Shown one piece after another: positions 28,666 through 38,000 of a stretch of 64,000 bases of DNA. Position 1 is the first letter of the stretch. Each line of letters starts with the position of its first letter. A program made the translations under genes and the position numbers. Source of the DNA: JAEUQQ01 sp963697285 (lineage in GTDB: Bacteria > Acidobacteriota > Vicinamibacteria > Vicinamibacterales > JAFNAJ01); NCBI GenBank assembly GCA_963697285.1, contig CAVONI010000001.1, forward strand, positions 434,001 to 498,000, in the 5' to 3' direction. The notes under the pieces were generated by a model that was given only the letters and a program-made list of their open reading frames with translations, was not told the DNA's origin and did not search any database.

Positions 28666-30209
28666 TGCTCGGATGCGGGGCGCCGTCGCCCGACTGCCTT
28701 CGTCGGCGCCTTGCGCGCGGTGGTGCCAGGCGTGATGCGTCGGGTGGAGCCCGGCGTGATGCGGGTGGTGGAACCGGGCGTGATGCGTCGCGTGGTGCTC
28801 GCCGCTGCGGGGGGCGTGTTCGCGACCAGTTCGTCGAACGCCGATGCGAGCGCCGCCGCGATCTTGCGGGCATCCGGCACCGCCGTGCGCGCGGCCGTGA
28901 CGCCGAATCCCATCGTGCCGGCGTAGCTCATCACCGTGATGTTCAGCCCCAGGCCGTGCTCGACGATCGACAGCGGCCAGTAGTCGCGCATCCGCGCCCC
29001 GGCGGCATACAGCGGCACCGGCGGCCCCGGCACGTTCGAGATCACCACGTTGGCGATCGGCGGCACGACGTCGGCGATCCGCAGGCGACCGTAGAGCACG
29101 GCCAGGGCCTGCACAATCAACGGCGTGGCGATCGACGGGAAGTCGGTCGGGATCATCTGCTTCGCGCGCGTCGCCAGCGACTTCATCGCCCCCGCGGCGT
29201 CACGAATCGCCGCAAGGCGCTGCAGCGGATCGGCGATGTGGGTGTTCAGGCTGACCAGGCTCAGGGTGGCCTGCGTGGTGAACTCGGTGTTGCCGGCATC
29301 GCGCAACGAGATCGGCATCAGCGCGATGAGCGGCTGTTTCGGGATGCCGCCGCGGTGCGCGAGATACCGGCGCAACGCGCCGCTGCACAGCGCCAGGACG
29401 ATGTCGTTGACCTTGGCACCGTGGGCGGCGGCCAGGCGCTTGATCTCCGCCATGGGGAGCGACAGGCCGGCGAATCGCCGCGTGGCCGTGATGGTCGTGT
29501 TGAGCGGTGTCTTCGGGCCGAACGAGAAGTTCTGGCCAAGTGCCCCCGTCGTCGGCTCTGCCCGGCTTCCGAGCATCCCCGACAGCGTGCCGGCAACCTC
29601 GGGGAGGTGGCGGATCAGCGCACCGATCTGGCCGGCATCGTGTCGGAGCGCCGCCGCGGCCAGGGCGCCCATCCCCGGGCGTCGCGCGTCTCGATTGCCG
29701 GTCCGGGCAGGGGGCGGCAACCTGCGCACGGTGGGGGTCACGTCGAACAGGAGCCGCGCGAGCAACACGCCGGCCTGGCCGTCGAGCACCGCGTGGTGGA
29801 CCTTGATGTAGTAGGCCGCCTGGCCGGTCGCGAGACCGTCCATCACATACAGCCGCCACAGTGGCCGGTCGCGGTCGAGCACCTCGGCGTGAAGGCGAGC
29901 GACGCAATCCTCGAGTTGCGCCTGCGTTCCGGGGCGCGGCAGGGTGACGCGCTGCACGTGGTAGCCGAGGTCGACGTCCTCGTCGTCGATCCACACCGGG
30001 TTGGCGAAGTGCAGCGGCATCGGGGCCAGCCGGCGCGTGAACACCGGGGCCAGGTGCAGGCGTTCGGCCACCTGGCGCGTGACGTCGGCGTGGAAATCGC
30101 CTGTGTAGTGCGGCGGCAGGTCGAAGACGTGCAGCGAGGCGACGTGCATCGGCGTCTCGGGCGTTTCCAGGTGGAGGAAGGCGCCGTCGAGGCCGCTCAG
30201 CGGCTTCAT
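28662..30209 (-). CDS. Wax ester synthase/diacylglycerol acyltransferase (WS/DGAT) 2
   Basis: A 515-residue protein beginning MKPLSGLDGAFLHLETPETPMH, a typical WS/DGAT start. It carries WIDDEDVDLGYHVQRVTLPRPG, RPLWRLYVMDGL and the complete catalytic motif HHAVLDG (138-144). NVVISNVPGPPVPLYAAGARM marks the C-terminal conserved block. The last ~45 residues contain a tandem RITPGST-type repeat and a basic tail. The start overlaps the stop of the reductase-like gene (ATGA), so the two are translationally coupled. Predicted reaction: acyl-CoA plus long-chain alcohol or diacylglycerol to wax ester or triacylglycerol. Confidence 0.94.
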   Translation of the reverse strand: MKPLSGLDGAFLHLETPETPMHVASLHVFDLPPHYTGDFHADVTRQVAERLHLAPVFTRRLAPMPLHFANPVWIDDEDVDLGYHVQRVTLPRPGTQAQLEDCVARLHAEVLDRDRPLWRLYVMDGLATGQAAYYIKVHHAVLDGQAGVLLARLLFDVTPTVRRLPPPARTGNRDARRPGMGALAAAALRHDAGQIGALIRHLPEVAGTLSGMLGSRAEPTTGALGQNFSFGPKTPLNTTITATRRFAGLSLPMAEIKRLAAAHGAKVNDIVLALCSGALRRYLAHRGGIPKQPLIALMPISLRDAGNTEFTTQATLSLVSLNTHIADPLQRLAAIRDAAGAMKSLATRAKQMIPTDFPSIATPLIVQALAVLYGRLRIADVVPPIANVVISNVPGPPVPLYAAGARMRDYWPLSIVEHGLGLNITVMSYAGTMGFGVTAARTAVPDARKIAAALASAFDELVANTPPAAASTTRRITPGSTTRITPGSTRRITPGTTARKAPTKAVGRRRPASEH

Positions 30210-32371
30210 GGAGGGCCGGTGTCGCCAGCCGCCACGTGCGCCTGCGCCGTGACCGGCACCTGCGTGACGACGGCCGCCGGTGCGGCCACGGGTTCCTGCG
30301 CGGCCACGTGCGCGTGTGACATCACGTGTTCCTGGGCCGCCCGCGCGAGCAGCGCCCGTTCGCGCACCTGCTGGATGTCTTCATCCGAGAACACGCCGTT
30401 CACGCCGGAGATCGCGGCCAGGCGCATCCCGTGCTTGAGGCCGAGGCGATAGATCTCCTTCACCTTCTCCCACTGGATGTTGCGTCCGACCGTGTACGTC
30501 TCGAAGCGGCCCTCGAGCGCGAGCACGATCGTCTCGGCAAGGCAGGCATAGGCCACGCCTTTCGGGAGGCCGATGTTCCGCATGTGCACGTCGCCGGGGA
30601 GCTGGATCTCGCCCGACTCGATCACCAGGACGTCGGGCCGCTTCGCCACCTCGGATGGCGGCAGGTCGAGCGGGCGCGCCACGTCGGTGATCACGCACCC
30701 GGGCTTCACCTTCATGATGTCGAGCACCTTCTTGCCTGCCCCGGACGTCGCCGTGACGATGATGTCCATGTCGCGGAGGTTCTCGTCGGCACGGCTCGAC
30801 AGGTGCAGCTTCACGTCGGGCGTTTCCTTGAGGATCGACTCCTTCAGCGTCAGCAGCTTCGCGATCTCGGGCGAGACCAGGTAGACCTCGTCGACGGCCA
30901 TCGCGAGCAGCCGCGCGCAGACCGAACCGATGGCGCCGGTCGCCCCGACCACCATCGCCTTGCCGGCCATCTTGCCGTTCGGCGCTCGCGACACGAGGCC
31001 CATGCGCTTGACGGCGTCTGACGCGGCCCACAGTGCGCCCGACGCGCTGTAGCTGTTGCCGGTGGTGATCGGCACGTTGGCACGCTTGGCCACCGTCACG
31101 CCCGCGTCGCCGACCACCTTCGTGAACGCGCCCAGGCCCATGATCTGCGCGCCGAGCTGCTCGGCGATCTTCGCCGCGGCGAGCAGGCGCCGGTAGGTGA
31201 ACTCCGGGCTGTGCGCGAGCAGTTCCTTCGGCGTGCCGCCCACCGTGATCAGCCAGCCCTCGGCCTCCACGCCCGTCGGCGACTTGATGCCCGTGACGTG
31301 CGAGTACACGAACGGGGGCGAGTAGGCCATGACCTTCTCGAGCATCGACATGAACAGCGATGGCGTGTGGCGCGACATCACGTCGACGGCCTTGAGCGAC
31401 TTGAAGTACTCCTTCGAGAGCGGGTGGATCACGAACGCGAACCGGTTGACGCGGCGCCGCTTGCCCGACGGGTACAGGATCCGCGGCTCGAGGTTCATCC
31501 CGCCGAAGATCTCGAGGTAGTCGTCGTGGGCGACATCCTCGCGATTGTGCTTGCCGAGCGCGGCGAGCACCATCGCGTCGAGCACGTTGAGGCCGACGAC
31601 GTGGTCGAGCAGTTGCGGCGTGCGGTCGATGACGAGGTCGACGCCGTGGGAGCCGAGCCGTGTCACCCACTCATCGGGCACGGCCGATGTCAGGACGATC
31701 TTGCCGGCGAGATCCTCGAGCGTGAACTGTCCGAGCTGGTAGTACGGCGCAACGATGACACTGGCCTTCTGCATCGCCTTGCGGAGGACGTGCTTGTTCC
31801 ACGTCGTCCGGATCTCGGGCACATCGGCGAGCGGGCCGTGGGGCAGCCACCGCTGCACCCGGCTGGTGGCAGCGGCATAGGACTCGAGCCGCTTCACCGA
31901 CGAGATCAGGGCGGGGATCCCGAGCTGCAGCAGTGGGTCGGCGAACGTGATGTTGCGCGTGTACTCGCTCATCACGTGCGCCATGTGGTAGTTCGTGATG
32001 CCCGACAGGAAGAGGACGCGCGCGTTGGTGAAGTACTGCGCGTCGTCGTTCTGGATGTGGCGGATGGCCCACTCGTCGAGGAACGCGCGCAACATGGCGC
32101 CCGTCGTGACGGGGACGCGCGTCACCGCCGCCTCGAGGCGCGCGGTCGTGGCGTCGGCGAAGCGGCGCGTGCCGACGAAGTGGTGGTCGTTCACCATGCC
32201 GAGGCCGATGACGTCGGCCTCGGCCTGCCAGCGATCGATCAGCGCGAGCGCCTTCTGCATGTCGTGGTCGGCGCCGACCCGGCGGATGCGGAAGGTCTGT
32301 CCGAGAAACGTCGTCGTGTGGTCGTAGTCGGCCGCGCTCGTCCCGAGGCTGATGCTGACAATGTGCTTCAT
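30206..32371 (-). CDS. Large acyl-ACP/acyl-CoA reductase-like protein (AAR relative) with extra N-terminal domain
   Basis: A 721-residue protein. The C-terminal ~350 residues match the cyanobacterial long-chain acyl-ACP reductase plan. They have an MGLGAFTKVVG block, TTGNSYSASGALWAAS, a Rossmann-like VVGATGAIGSVCARLL at about 476, and AYACLAETIVLALEGRFET with Cys about 610, placed where AAR has its catalytic Cys. VGRNIQWEKVKEIYRLGLKHGMR follows. Such enzymes reduce acyl-ACP/CoA to fatty aldehyde using NADPH. The first ~320 residues are not in cyanobacterial AAR and have no domain I recognise. The ATG at 32371 (MKHIVSISLGTS) is preferred to one 45 bases upstream. It heads an ATGA-coupled operon with WS/DGAT 2 and a hydrolase. 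Confidence 0.8.
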   Translation of the reverse strand: MKHIVSISLGTSAADYDHTTTFLGQTFRIRRVGADHDMQKALALIDRWQAEADVIGLGMVNDHHFVGTRRFADATTARLEAAVTRVPVTTGAMLRAFLDEWAIRHIQNDDAQYFTNARVLFLSGITNYHMAHVMSEYTRNITFADPLLQLGIPALISSVKRLESYAAATSRVQRWLPHGPLADVPEIRTTWNKHVLRKAMQKASVIVAPYYQLGQFTLEDLAGKIVLTSAVPDEWVTRLGSHGVDLVIDRTPQLLDHVVGLNVLDAMVLAALGKHNREDVAHDDYLEIFGGMNLEPRILYPSGKRRRVNRFAFVIHPLSKEYFKSLKAVDVMSRHTPSLFMSMLEKVMAYSPPFVYSHVTGIKSPTGVEAEGWLITVGGTPKELLAHSPEFTYRRLLAAAKIAEQLGAQIMGLGAFTKVVGDAGVTVAKRANVPITTGNSYSASGALWAASDAVKRMGLVSRAPNGKMAGKAMVVGATGAIGSVCARLLAMAVDEVYLVSPEIAKLLTLKESILKETPDVKLHLSSRADENLRDMDIIVTATSGAGKKVLDIMKVKPGCVITDVARPLDLPPSEVAKRPDVLVIESGEIQLPGDVHMRNIGLPKGVAYACLAETIVLALEGRFETYTVGRNIQWEKVKEIYRLGLKHGMRLAAISGVNGVFSDEDIQQVRERALLARAAQEHVMSHAHVAAQEPVAAPAAVVTQVPVTAQAHVAAGDTGPP

Positions 32372-32417
32372 CCAGGTGCGTCTCGAAGCTGCCGCCCCCG
32401 ATTGTAGCGCGTCCATG

Positions 32418-32464
32418 AAGGGGTCGTGTCTTTCATTCCAGCAAAATGCAAGACGTGACCCCTT
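32418..32464. repeat. REP/MITE-like inverted repeat, copy 3
   Basis: Arms aaggggtcgtgtctttcatt and aatgcaagacgtgacccctt flank a short centre (ccagcaa). It lies immediately upstream of the reductase-like gene and just past the stop of the gene behind it. Confidence 0.75.
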
Positions 32465-32473
32465 CCAGCGGTC

Positions 32474-33304
32474 CTACCGCGGGAGGTCTGGACAGAACCC
32501 TCGGGCGCCCTCGCGGCGCGTCAGGGGATCGACCTGGGTCTGGCGCGGCGCGAGGATCCCCAGGCGCACGAGTTGTGCCCGAAACTCGTAACGGATGTTG
32601 ACCGTTGCGACCGCGACCTCCTCGAGGTCGAGCCACACCTGCCGCACCGGATGGTCGGTTCGCCGGCCGATGCCGGTTGCGGCGTATTCATCGGCCGCGG
32701 CGGCGTGGGCCGGGCCTTCAACGGCCCGAGCGGCCGACGGGGCAGCGGCTGAGTCGGCGGACGGCGTCGACGGCGCCGGCGGCGACATGCGCGAACGCTC
32801 CCGCTCGGCCTTCGAGGTGAACGTGATCGGCATCGGTGCGCGCTCCCTGAAGAACGCGGCCGAAATGACGCCGAAGTTGGCGGTCTTGCCGAGCGCCTGT
32901 CCGTAGGAGCGCTCCTCGGTCGTGAAGTGGAACCGCCGCGCCTGCGTGAGGCTGGTCTGCCATCCACTGATGGTCACCGTTTCATAGGGCCCCAGGACCC
33001 ACTTGCGCGCGCTCGCCGCAGACGTTTCGCGCGCGTCGATGGTATTCAGGCCGTCCACCGAGAGGGCCACCGCCACCCGCACGGGGTACGGGTTGCGCAG
33101 GCGGATCTCATACTCTTCGCCCTTCAGCGCCTCGACATACGTCTGCCCGCGTCCCTCCAACTGGGCCTGCGGGGTGCCGTTCACGAGGATCTCGACGCCC
33201 GGCGGCGGAAGAGTTTCGGCCGAGGTGCCCGAGGCAGATGGCGCGACCTGGTGCAGCGCAATCGCGAGGATGGTGGCGGTCAGGGGTGTGAATCGGTGTG
33301 GCAT
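32474..33304 (-). CDS. Secreted protein of unknown function
   Basis: A 276-residue protein with a signal peptide (MPHRFTPLTATILAIALHQV...). A beta-rich domain follows (VEILVNGTPQAQLEGRGQTYVEALKGEEYEIRLRNPYPVRVAVALSVDG), which looks like a single-copy extracellular beta-sandwich. A Ser/Pro/Ala-rich linker (about 165-205) and a basic C-terminal segment (VWLDLEEVAVATVNIRYEFRAQL) come next. The ATG at 33304 is preferred to an earlier one because the signal peptide starts there. No family is recognised. Confidence 0.7.
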   Translation of the reverse strand: MPHRFTPLTATILAIALHQVAPSASGTSAETLPPPGVEILVNGTPQAQLEGRGQTYVEALKGEEYEIRLRNPYPVRVAVALSVDGLNTIDARETSAASARKWVLGPYETVTISGWQTSLTQARRFHFTTEERSYGQALGKTANFGVISAAFFRERAPMPITFTSKAERERSRMSPPAPSTPSADSAAAPSAARAVEGPAHAAAADEYAATGIGRRTDHPVRQVWLDLEEVAVATVNIRYEFRAQLVRLGILAPRQTQVDPLTRREGARGFCPDLPR

Positions 33305-33352
33305 GGCGTCCTCCTGCACTTCGAACGGTGCCGGCCGGATTCCTTGCAGGCG

Positions 33353-33397
33353 GGGGTCAGAGCTTGAAAAATGCGACAAAGAAAGACGTGACCCCTT
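33353..33397. repeat. REP/MITE-like inverted repeat, copy 4
   Basis: ggggtcagagcttgaaaaatgc on the left and aaagacgtgacccctt on the right. It sits in the 106-base intergenic region between two divergent genes and reaches within 13 bases of the aminotransferase start, so it may affect that promoter or leader. Confidence 0.7.
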
Positions 33398-33410
33398 GTA
33401 GGATTTGCCG

Positions 33411-34655
33411 ATGATTGCTCACGCCGATACCGAACACATCCTGCCCGTCGAGATGATTCGCGCGCTGTTTCCGGCGATGGCCCGACGGCACAACGGATAT
33501 CCCGTCGCCTACCTCGATGGGCCCGGCGGCACCCAGGTTCCCGCCAGCGTCGCCGACGCGATGCGCGACTACCTGCTGCACCACAACGCCAACACGCACT
33601 GGCTGTACCCCACGAGCGAAGAAACCGACGCGCTGCTCGCCGGCGCGCGGGCCGCGCTCGCCGAATTCCTCAACGCCTCACCCGACGAGATCGCCTTCGG
33701 CGCCAACATGACGACGCTGACGATGCACCTGGCGCGCGCGCTGGCACGGGGTTGGACGGCCGGCGACGAGATCATCGTCACCGAGCTCGACCACCACGCG
33801 AACGTCGACACCTGGCGCGCTGCGGCGCAGGACTTCGGCCTCGTCGTCCGCACTGTGCCCTTCGACGTCGCCACCGGGGAACTCGACTGGAGCGCGCTCG
33901 AAGCCGCGTTCACCCCGCGGACGAAGCTCCTGGCGATTGGTGCCGCCTCGAACGCCCTCGGCACGATCACCGACGTCACCGCGGCGACACGGCTGGCGCA
34001 CGCGGCTGGCGCCCTCTGCTTCGTCGACGCGGTGCACTACGCGCCGCACGAACTCGTCGACGTGCGCGCGATCGGCTGCGACGCCCTTGCGTGTTCACCC
34101 TACAAGTTCTACGGACCGCACGTCGGCGCCGTGTACGTGCAGCGCGACCTGCTCGCGCGCCTCGACGTGCCGAAGCTCGTGCCGGCCGCCGACAACGGGA
34201 GCGAACGCCTCGAGACGGGAACCCTTTCGCACGAGGCCATCGTCGGCGCCGGCGCCGCGGTCGACTTCCTGGCTGGCCTCGCTCCAGGGGCTCCTTCGCG
34301 GCGGGCGGCGCTCTCGGCGGCGTTCGCCGGGCTGCACGCGCGGGGGCTGCGGCAGGTGACGCGCCTGTGGAACGGCCTGTCGGCCATCGACGGCGTCACA
34401 CTCTACGGACCACCGCCGGCGCGCCCCCGCACGTCTACCGTGTCGTTCGTGATGGCGGGGCGAACCTCGGACGATCTCGCCCGCGCCCTGGCCGCGCGTG
34501 GCCTGTTCGCGTCGAACGGCGACTTCTACGCCACGACCGTCGTGACACGCCTCGGGCACGCGCAGGATGGCCTGCTGCGGGTAGGGTGTTGCGCCTACAC
34601 GACCGACGAGGAAGTGGAACGGGTGATTGCGGCGGTGGGGGAGTTGCGGGGATAG
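33411..34655 (+). CDS. Cysteine desulfurase-like PLP enzyme (SufS/class V aminotransferase family)
   Basis: A 414-residue protein with the class V aminotransferase plan. It has YLDGPGGTQVPASVADAM at the N-terminus, EIIVTELDHHANVDTW, FVDAVHYAPHELVD (PLP-binding Asp/His region) and ACSPYKFYGPHVGAVYV with the PLP-lysine. ETGTLSHEAIVGAGAAVDFL and a C-terminal RVGCCAYTTDEEVERV follow. It resembles the SufS-like subgroup often annotated as cysteine desulfurase-like and not necessarily tied to Fe-S assembly, as no suf/isc neighbours are present. The start is the ATG at 33411; the in-frame TTG at 33405 is less likely. Confidence 0.88.
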   Translation: MIAHADTEHILPVEMIRALFPAMARRHNGYPVAYLDGPGGTQVPASVADAMRDYLLHHNANTHWLYPTSEETDALLAGARAALAEFLNASPDEIAFGANMTTLTMHLARALARGWTAGDEIIVTELDHHANVDTWRAAAQDFGLVVRTVPFDVATGELDWSALEAAFTPRTKLLAIGAASNALGTITDVTAATRLAHAAGALCFVDAVHYAPHELVDVRAIGCDALACSPYKFYGPHVGAVYVQRDLLARLDVPKLVPAADNGSERLETGTLSHEAIVGAGAAVDFLAGLAPGAPSRRAALSAAFAGLHARGLRQVTRLWNGLSAIDGVTLYGPPPARPRTSTVSFVMAGRTSDDLARALAARGLFASNGDFYATTVVTRLGHAQDGLLRVGCCAYTTDEEVERVIAAVGELRG

Positions 34656-35039
34656 GCTGCAGACTGCGGCGACACCGCCGCGCGTCGCTCACCCTCCCTG
34701 CCGGGCGCGCCCTGCAGGCTTGCGGTTCGACAGCCCCCGGCCACCTGCCGGGCCACCCCGGACGCGCGTCCTCGCTCGCCTTGTTCCGGGCGCGACAAGG
34801 CGCGCTTTCCGCAGGCCATAGTCGGTTCAGCGGCAACGAAAAGTATGCGCCCACGGCGACAAATTCTGTTCAGAATTCGCGCGCGACTCTGTGGCCTTGA
34901 TTCCTTCAAGCAACTGTAAATAAGCGTGTTGTGTCCGTGTGTCACAGCTGACGTCGAGGTTGGGGCGATTCTTGCTTAGATGCACTGCCGTGTAATGGTA
35001 GTCGTGCCTTGTGCGAGGACCGCCCACGGGCGCGTTCAC
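34656..35039 (+). other. Intergenic region upstream of the giant SdrD-like gene
   Basis: A 384-base gap with no convincing gene or RNA. The first 200 bases are GC-rich without features. From about 34845 the base composition drops (aaattctgttcagaattc, aactgtaaataag), as is usual for promoter regions, and a sigma-54-type promoter sequence lies at 34961-34976. Confidence 0.5.
34961..34976 (+). promoter_or_regulatory. Sigma-54-type promoter sequence (SdrD-like gene)
   Basis: tggggcgattcttgct has the invariant GG (34962-34963) and GC (34974-34975) separated by exactly 10 bases, with TTGCT at -12. Only the central CA of the -24 box is replaced by GG. A start about 12 bases downstream would give a ~55-base leader to the ATG at 35040, and would exclude an upstream start at 34980. 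Confidence 0.5.
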
Positions 35040-38000
35040 ATGGAGACCGAGATGGTAAAGAAGGCGTTCGCGGCGTTGTTGGGATGTCTGGGCCTGATGG
35101 CGTTTGCCCCTGCTGATGCGGCGGCCCAACTCCAGTTGAAGCTCCAGAGCGGGGCAACGACGGTTGTCGTAACCGATGGCAGCCCCGCTGACACGAATCC
35201 TGCGGTGAATGAGGTCAGCTACGGCGGTCCGATTGCCGGTTCCACCGTCGTGGTTACCACTGCTCTGTCGAATCTGGGCGGACTCCCCTCCATCAGCTTC
35301 TCAGGGATCTCGGTTGCCGGCAGCGCCCCCAATGTGCTGACATTGTCGGCCACGGACGTCAACTTCCCTGGGTTGGCAGGCGCCGCGACTACACTGACCA
35401 GCGCCATAGGGGGCACCACAAACGGGCAGTCGGTGTTTCAGGGGTTCCTCGACCCCGGCAATGTGCCGTTCGGAACATCGTGCACCGTCGGCCCACGGGG
35501 CCCGTTCTTCGGCGCCTTTGACGACACGACGACCACTCCATGCGTCCTGACCGGCAATTACTCAGTAACCGCCGTGATGACGGTGGCGCTTGATGGAGGT
35601 GGATCGCAGAGTTTCGGCGGACAGGTCTACACCAGTTGCGCGTCATCGCTTGGCGACTTCGTCTGGCACGACCAGAACGGCAACGGCATTCAGGATGGCC
35701 TCGAACCTGGCATTGATGGCGTCACGGTCGAGCTGCGCGACACGAACAATGGGAACGCGCTGATCGCGACAGACGTCACCGGGCCGAACGGCGCGTACCT
35801 CTTCGGCGGGCTGTGCGGCGGGACGTATACGGTCGGCGTGAAGGCCAGCACGGTCCCGGCTGGGTTCTTCCCGACGATCACCGGGCAGGGCACACCCGCC
35901 ACCGACAGCAATGCCGATCCCTTCACGGTCGTGCTTCCCAACAACACCTCCGATGTCACGATCGACTTCGGCTATGTCAGCAACTGCGCCGCCGAACTCG
36001 GCGACTACGTCTGGCTCGACCTGAACCAGAACGGCGTGCAGGACCTGCCGAACGAGCCTGGTGTCGACAACGTGACGGTCCTCCTGCTGGATGGCAGCGG
36101 CAACCCGCTGAATCCGCCGCGCCAGGCGATCACGGGCAACGGCGGCCTCTACAAGTTCACAGGACTGTGCCCGGGGCGCTACATCGTGAAGTTCGTGCCC
36201 CCTCCGGGCTACACGTTCACGACGCCAGACCAGGGCCTCGACCCACAGAAGGACAGCGACGCCAACCAGGTGACGGGTCAGACGCCGGTCATCACACTGA
36301 TCAGCAACGACAAGGACTACAGCTGGGACGCGGGCCTGATCGGGCAGCCGGCGGTCACCATCAAGAAGTACACGAATGGCGCAGACGCCGATGACCCCGA
36401 CGGCGCCGACGTGCCGGTTGTGGTGCCTGGTGGTGGGGTGACCTGGACTTATGTCGTAACGAACACGGGAAGCATCGCGGTGCCGAAGGCGCAGGTTGTC
36501 GTGACTGACAGCACCACCGGTGTCGCGCCCGTCTTCGACAACGCGGGCACTGACGGCACGCCGGCAACTTTCGACCCCGGCGACATCTGGTACTACAAGG
36601 CCACCGGCACGGCGCTCGACCTGGCGCTTCCGCCCCCAACGGGGACGACGCTCCAGGGCGGGGCCTGCACGCACAACGGTACCGAGTCACCGCGAACGGC
36701 CTACGTCAACGTCGGCACGGTGATCATTCCCGGCGACTCTGATACGGATCCGTCGAGCTACTGCAACCCCGCGCCGCGCATTCAGATCATCAAGTACACG
36801 AACGGCGAGGACGCGAACGATCCGACCGCCTTCGGCGTGCCGGTAATCGCGCCGGGCGAGACGGTGACCTGGACGTATCACGTCAAGAACATCGGCCTGG
36901 TCAGCATTCCCCAGGCCGACATCACGGTGACCGACAACATCGTCGGCGGCGTCGGCACGATCATCAACAAGGGCGATGGCGACGCCACCCTGGCGCCTGG
37001 CGAGACCTGGGTCTACGAGAAGACCGGCCCTGCCCTCAACCTTGCGACGGCGGTGGGAAACAACATCGTCCCGAACGCCTGTCAGCAGGGTCAGGTGGGC
37101 GGCCCGGGCCGGAACGCCTACACGAATCTCGGTATCGTGACGATCCCTGGCGATTCGGACGACGACCCATCGAGTTACTGCAACCCGGTGCCGGCGTCGC
37201 TGGGCGATTTCGTGTGGGATGACAAGAACGCCAACGGGACGCAGGATGCGCTCGAACCTGGCATTCCGAACGTGCCGGTGACACTGCTCGACTGCGTGGG
37301 CAACCCCGGCAAGGACTTCAACGGCAACGCCGTGCCCCCGACCGCGACCGACGGCACGGGGTTCTACCAGTTCACGAACCTGCTGCCGGGCGCCTGCTAC
37401 AAGGTGCAGTTCGGCACGCCGGCCGGTTACGCGCCGACGCTGCCCAACGTGGGCAACGACGCGACCGACAGCGACGCGGTAGGCGGCGTCACGGGTAACT
37501 ACACGCTGGCCTCGGGTGAATACAACGACACGGTCGACGCGGGCTTCTACAAGTTGGTGCCCAACGTCGCGATCGTCAAGTACACCAACGGTGCAGACGC
37601 GAACGATCCGGACGCTGCGGGCGTGCCGAACATCCCGGTGGGCGGTGTCGTGACGTGGACCTACAAGGTGACCAACACCGGCAACGTGGCGGTGGCCAAG
37701 GCCGCCGTGGTGGTGACGGATAGCACGACGGGCGTCACGCCGGTCTACGCGTCCGAGATCACCGGCAACGGCGATGCGACGTTCGATCCGAACGAGGAGT
37801 GGCTCTACCAGGCGGTCGGGACGGCGCTGAACCTGCTGTTGCCCCCGCCGGCGGGTGTGACGGTGAAGAGCAACGTCTGCCGCCAGGGGAACGTGAACGT
37901 TCCCGGGCGGACGGCGTACACGAACGTCGGGACGGTGACGATCCCGGATGCGTCGGCGACTGACCCGTCGAGCTACTGCAACCCGCCCGACCCGAAGGTG

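Noticed and set aside
30206..32371. Recent transfer of the reductase gene from cyanobacteria
   Set aside because: Codon use and GC match the neighbours and the protein has a long N-terminal domain not found in cyanobacterial AAR, so the relationship looks old.
34980..35039. Upstream ATG at 34980 as the start of the SdrD-like protein
   Set aside because: It lies just after the putative sigma-54 -12 element, so it would precede the predicted transcript start, and the signal peptide begins at 35040-35052.
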